Origin: Candidatus Woesearchaeota archaeon
GTDB taxonomy: Archaea > Nanobdellota > Nanobdellia > Woesearchaeales > ARS49
DNA length: 6,161 bases
NCBI GenBank assembly: GCA_030630695.1
Contig: DAOVMP010000034.1
Coordinates: 1 to 6,161 of the forward strand
Reading direction: 5' to 3'
The notes beneath the pieces were generated by a model. That model searched no databases, was not told the origin of the DNA, and worked only from the letters and a program-made list of their open reading frames with translations. The translations under genes were made by a program, and so were the position numbers. Positions 4,534 through 6,161 of this stretch are shown here, piece after piece. How positions within the stretch are numbered: the stretch's first letter is position 1; every line of letters starts with the position of its first letter.

Positions 4534-4995
4534 ATGGTTAAAGAAGCGTATGAGAAGATTAAGAAAAAATACTCTATTCTGCCGGATTATGATGAAGTAA
4601 ACATAGAATTTGAAATAGGTAGTATTGAAAACGAAGAGTTTTTATTAAGAGAGATTAGGAGAAAAATAGGTGAAAAATTTTCTACTTTTATGGATCATTT
4701 GGCTAGAACATTACAGCCAGAAGGTATTTCTCTTTCAGATTTTTATGAGTTTAGGTGTTTTAAAAAAGAAGAAAAGACAGAATTGTTTCTTTTATTCAAG
4801 GAATTGAGATTTCAATATAGGTATTTTATGCATTTAGATTTATTAGTGGATTATAAAAAAGAAGCAGAAGCTATTAGGGATTCTTTGAAGTTTTGGAAAG
4901 ATTTTAGAAAAAAATTAGCTCCTTATTTTGAGACTCTGGAGATTTGCTGGACAAAAGAATATAAAGAAAAGGAGCTTCTAGAATATTTAGGATGA
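4534..4995 (+). CDS. Conserved-looking hypothetical helical protein upstream of adk
   Basis: The product is a 153-residue, almost entirely helical, charged cytosolic protein that I cannot assign to a named family. Noticeable segments are LPDYDEVNIEFEIGSIENEEFLLREIRRKIGEK (about 16-48), which looks like the conserved core, then LQPEGISLSDFYEFRCF (60-76), and an aromatic-rich stretch LFKELRFQYRYFMHLDLLV (87-105). No catalytic motif, metal site or membrane segment is visible. From unverified memory, similar proteins with an N-terminal DFE..EFEI...FLLR.IRRKI pattern occur in archaea as conserved unknowns. Its TGA overlaps the adk start as ATGA (4992-4995), so the two are translationally coupled. 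That suggests a linked role or matched expression but does not show one. Confidence 0.82.
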   Translation: MVKEAYEKIKKKYSILPDYDEVNIEFEIGSIENEEFLLREIRRKIGEKFSTFMDHLARTLQPEGISLSDFYEFRCFKKEEKTELFLLFKELRFQYRYFMHLDLLVDYKKEAEAIRDSLKFWKDFRKKLAPYFETLEICWTKEYKEKELLEYLG

Positions 4996-5612
4996 ATATT
5001 ATTATTTTTGGGCCTCCTGGCTCTGGAAAAGGAACTCAGGCAAAGAGATTGGCCGATAGATATGGTATTCCAAGAATATGTACTGGCGAGATTTTGAGAG
5101 AATCTATTAAGAAAAAGACAGAGTTGGGTTTAAAGATTAAAAATATTCTTGATGCTGGCAATTATGTTTCAGATGATATTGCTGTTGCTTTAGTTCAAAA
5201 GCGTTTGGAAGATGTTGATTGTGCAGAAGGGTATATTTTGGATGGTTTTCCCAGGACTTTGTCTCAGGCAGAGGCGTTGGATGAGTTTTCAGAGGTTGGT
5301 TTTGTTCTTTTTTTAAGTGTTTCTGATAAGGAAGTTATAAAACGATTATCTAAAAGAAGGCAATGTCCTAAATGTAATAAATTGACAAATATTTCTGAAG
5401 GTGAATCATGTAAGGAGTGTAAAGTTAAGTTTATTATACGAGATGATGATGATCCAGAGGTTATTAAGAAGAGATTAATAGTGTATCATGACTTAACTCA
5501 GCCTTTGATGGAGTATTATAAACCTAGAAATTTGGTTCATGTGATTAATGGCGAACAGTCAGAAGAAAAAGTGTTTAAAGAGCTTCTTTTAGCTTTAGGC
5601 GATGATGATTAA
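4992..5612 (+). CDS. adk: Adenylate kinase with zinc-finger LID
   Basis: This 206-residue enzyme catalyses ATP + AMP <-> 2 ADP in the cytosol and balances adenine nucleotides. It is of the bacterial/eukaryotic NMP-kinase type, not the short archaeal AdkA type of methanogens. Visible are the P-loop GPPGSGKGT (residues 7-15), AMP-site residues T31 and R36, LDGFPRT (83-89) with R88, and the LID arginines near 118-123. A Zn-binding quartet C125-x2-C128-x11-C140-x2-C143 follows, then RDDDDPEVIKKRL (150-162) with the substrate-binding arginines. The LID loop between the Cys pairs is somewhat shorter than in typical 214-residue enzymes, which explains part of the reduced length. All core catalytic residues are present. 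The start overlaps the preceding unknown gene by 4 nt. The end is converged on by truD with a palindromic block between. Confidence 0.95.
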   Translation: MNIIIFGPPGSGKGTQAKRLADRYGIPRICTGEILRESIKKKTELGLKIKNILDAGNYVSDDIAVALVQKRLEDVDCAEGYILDGFPRTLSQAEALDEFSEVGFVLFLSVSDKEVIKRLSKRRQCPKCNKLTNISEGESCKECKVKFIIRDDDDPEVIKKRLIVYHDLTQPLMEYYKPRNLVHVINGEQSEEKVFKELLLALGDDD

Positions 5613-5624
5613 TTGTTTAATATG

Positions 5625-5662
5625 TCAGGAATTCTTATTTATAATAATCAAAGAATTCCTGA
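5625..5662. repeat. 12-bp inverted repeat with GAATTC arms
   Basis: Arms tcaggaattctt (5625-5636) and aagaattcctga (5651-5662) are perfectly complementary around a 14-nt AT-only-plus-C loop. It begins 12 nt after the adk stop. It is the first module of a larger composite palindromic block. The GAATTCCTGA arm also occurs upstream of the BRO-N gene (158-167). It may act as the adk 3' end or as part of a dispersed repeat. Confidence 0.7.
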
Positions 5663-5665
5663 ATG

Positions 5666-5687
5666 TCAGAAAACCATGGTTTTCTGA
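5666..5687. repeat. Perfect 22-bp palindrome
   Basis: Positions 5666-5676 are exactly complementary to 5677-5687 with no loop; the inner half reads cagaaaacca / tggttttctg. A loopless palindrome this long is unlikely by chance and would favour a cruciform or a protein-binding dimer site over an RNA hairpin. It is directly joined to the next module, sharing its last bases. Confidence 0.75.
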
Positions 5688-5730
5688 GCATGCTCGTGAA
5701 AGTGTTGCTTTCACGACACATGCTCAAGAA
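5682..5730. repeat. Two-tier hairpin with TGAGCATGCTC core
   Basis: The inner stem is cgtgaaag (5695-5702) with ctttcacg (5708-5715) and a 5-nt loop. The outer stem is gagcatg (5686-5692) with catgctc (5719-5725), extended by ttct/agaa with one bulged A to 5682 and 5730. The left side, gagcatgctc (5686-5695), is itself a 10-bp palindrome. The right side, catgctcaagaacc (5719-5732), matches cgtgctcaggaacc at 169-182 in 12 of 14 bases, which ties this block to the palindromes at the left end of the window. Confidence 0.7.
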
Positions 5731-5764
5731 CCTTTTGTTTTTGATTATTGAAAAAGGTTCTTGA
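5724..5764. terminator. 13-bp inverted repeat at the truD 3' end
   Basis: Arms tcaagaacctttt (5724-5736) and aaaaggttcttga (5752-5764) are perfectly complementary around a 15-nt loop. The right arm lies in the final codons of truD and the stop codon lies in the loop. Read on the minus strand it precedes further A/T-rich palindromes; read on the plus strand it follows adk. It may serve as a bidirectional 3' boundary for the convergent adk and truD transcripts. Confidence 0.5.
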
Positions 5765-6161
5765 CATACTCTGTCGCATAACTTCCTTTAGGCAATACAA
5801 ACTTAATCAAAACTTTCTGTTTCCCTTTATTCATCTCATCGCTCTCTAACTCAGAAATCGATATGTTTTTGGCTTCAACTATTCGATCACGTTCTCCGCC
5901 TTCTGAACTTAATTGAGGTATTTGTTTTATAACAAAATCACGAGTAGTTATTTTCTCATTTTCCATTATTTCTTTATCGATTTCAGTAGCGAAACCAACA
6001 ATCGGCACTATTTTTTCCTGTGTTCGTTCTGCTTGTTTATTCCAAAGCAAACTCTGATATGCATGAACATATAAACTTAATATTTTTTTAGGAACACACT
6101 TTAATCCCCCTACATAATTATTAGGGTTTTGTTCTAAAAACTCTTTTACTTTTTTCTCAAC
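5745..6161 (-). CDS. truD: tRNA pseudouridine synthase TruD, C-terminal part (partial)
   Basis: The frame stays open to the right edge, so only the last 138 residues of a longer protein are seen. It is recognised by LKCVPKKILSLYVHAYQSLLWN near the visible start, the hallmark VHAYQS(x)LWN segment of archaeal TruD, and by the typical C-terminus VLPKGSYATEYVKNLF. TruD makes pseudouridine at tRNA position 13 (and position 35 in eukaryotic Pus7). The catalytic Asp and the N-terminal half lie outside the window, so activity cannot be judged here. The TTG at 6048-6050 is not the start, because clear TruD homology continues upstream of it. The gene converges on adk across a palindromic spacer. The tRNA-Thr in this window has U13 opposite U22, a possible but unproven substrate. 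Confidence 0.88.
   Translation of the reverse strand, partial: VEKKVKEFLEQNPNNYVGGLKCVPKKILSLYVHAYQSLLWNKQAERTQEKIVPIVGFATEIDKEIMENEKITTRDFVIKQIPQLSSEGGERDRIVEAKNISISELESDEMNKGKQKVLIKFVLPKGSYATEYVKNLFQ

Noticed and set aside
5625..5764. CRISPR array
   Set aside because: The repeats are nested palindromes of differing sequence, without regularly spaced direct repeats or spacers.
6048..6050. TTG as start of a separate 101-aa minus-strand gene
   Set aside because: The frame continues upstream with clear TruD sequence (VHAYQSLLWN), so the gene runs past the right edge.

Overview
The window looks like a chromosomal piece of an AT-rich archaeon. The gene complement is archaeal: an Ygr210/MJ1332-type GTPase with a TGS domain, the C-terminus of an archaeal-style TruD, and a tRNA-Thr with discriminator U. 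The starts agree with this. For four genes a TATA-like box is centred about 26 nt upstream of the ATG with no Shine-Dalgarno, which is the layout of leaderless archaeal transcripts. Short genes, a bacterial-type zinc-LID adenylate kinase and many uncharacterised small soluble proteins suggest a DPANN lineage, possibly Woesearchaeota or Pacearchaeota. That placement is inference.

Layout. Positions 1-200 hold no convincing gene but carry TATA-like boxes and nested palindromes. Next come a BRO-N/DinD-like gene (234-1145), a 26-codon ORF overlapping its stop behind a strong Shine-Dalgarno (1142-1222), and a 51-codon ORF (1274-1429). This left block reads like a small accessory module. It converges on the GTPase gene (2626-1433, minus). 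A compact divergent promoter region (2627-2707) separates the GTPase from three consecutive plus-strand genes (2708-3319, 3372-3863, 3865-4368). Their products share one layout: W-x4-[GA]-[YF] after a first helix, then a strand block with an invariant Gly exactly 14 residues before an aromatic residue, then C-terminal helices. I read them as a diverged paralogous triplet of unknown function, and as the best candidate here for something undescribed.

A tRNA-Thr(TGU) with unusual D- and T-loop bases follows (4415-4487). After it comes a two-gene operon of an unknown helical protein (4534-4995) coupled by an ATGA overlap to adenylate kinase (4992-5612). The right end has convergent truD (partial, minus). 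Between adk and truD lies a 110-140 nt block of nested inverted repeats. Its sequence elements recur, in the same order, upstream of the BRO-N gene, so an uncatalogued palindromic repeat family is likely.

Functionally, the GTPase, tRNA, TruD and Adk are housekeeping translation and nucleotide functions. The BRO-N block and the paralog triplet are the uncharacterised parts.
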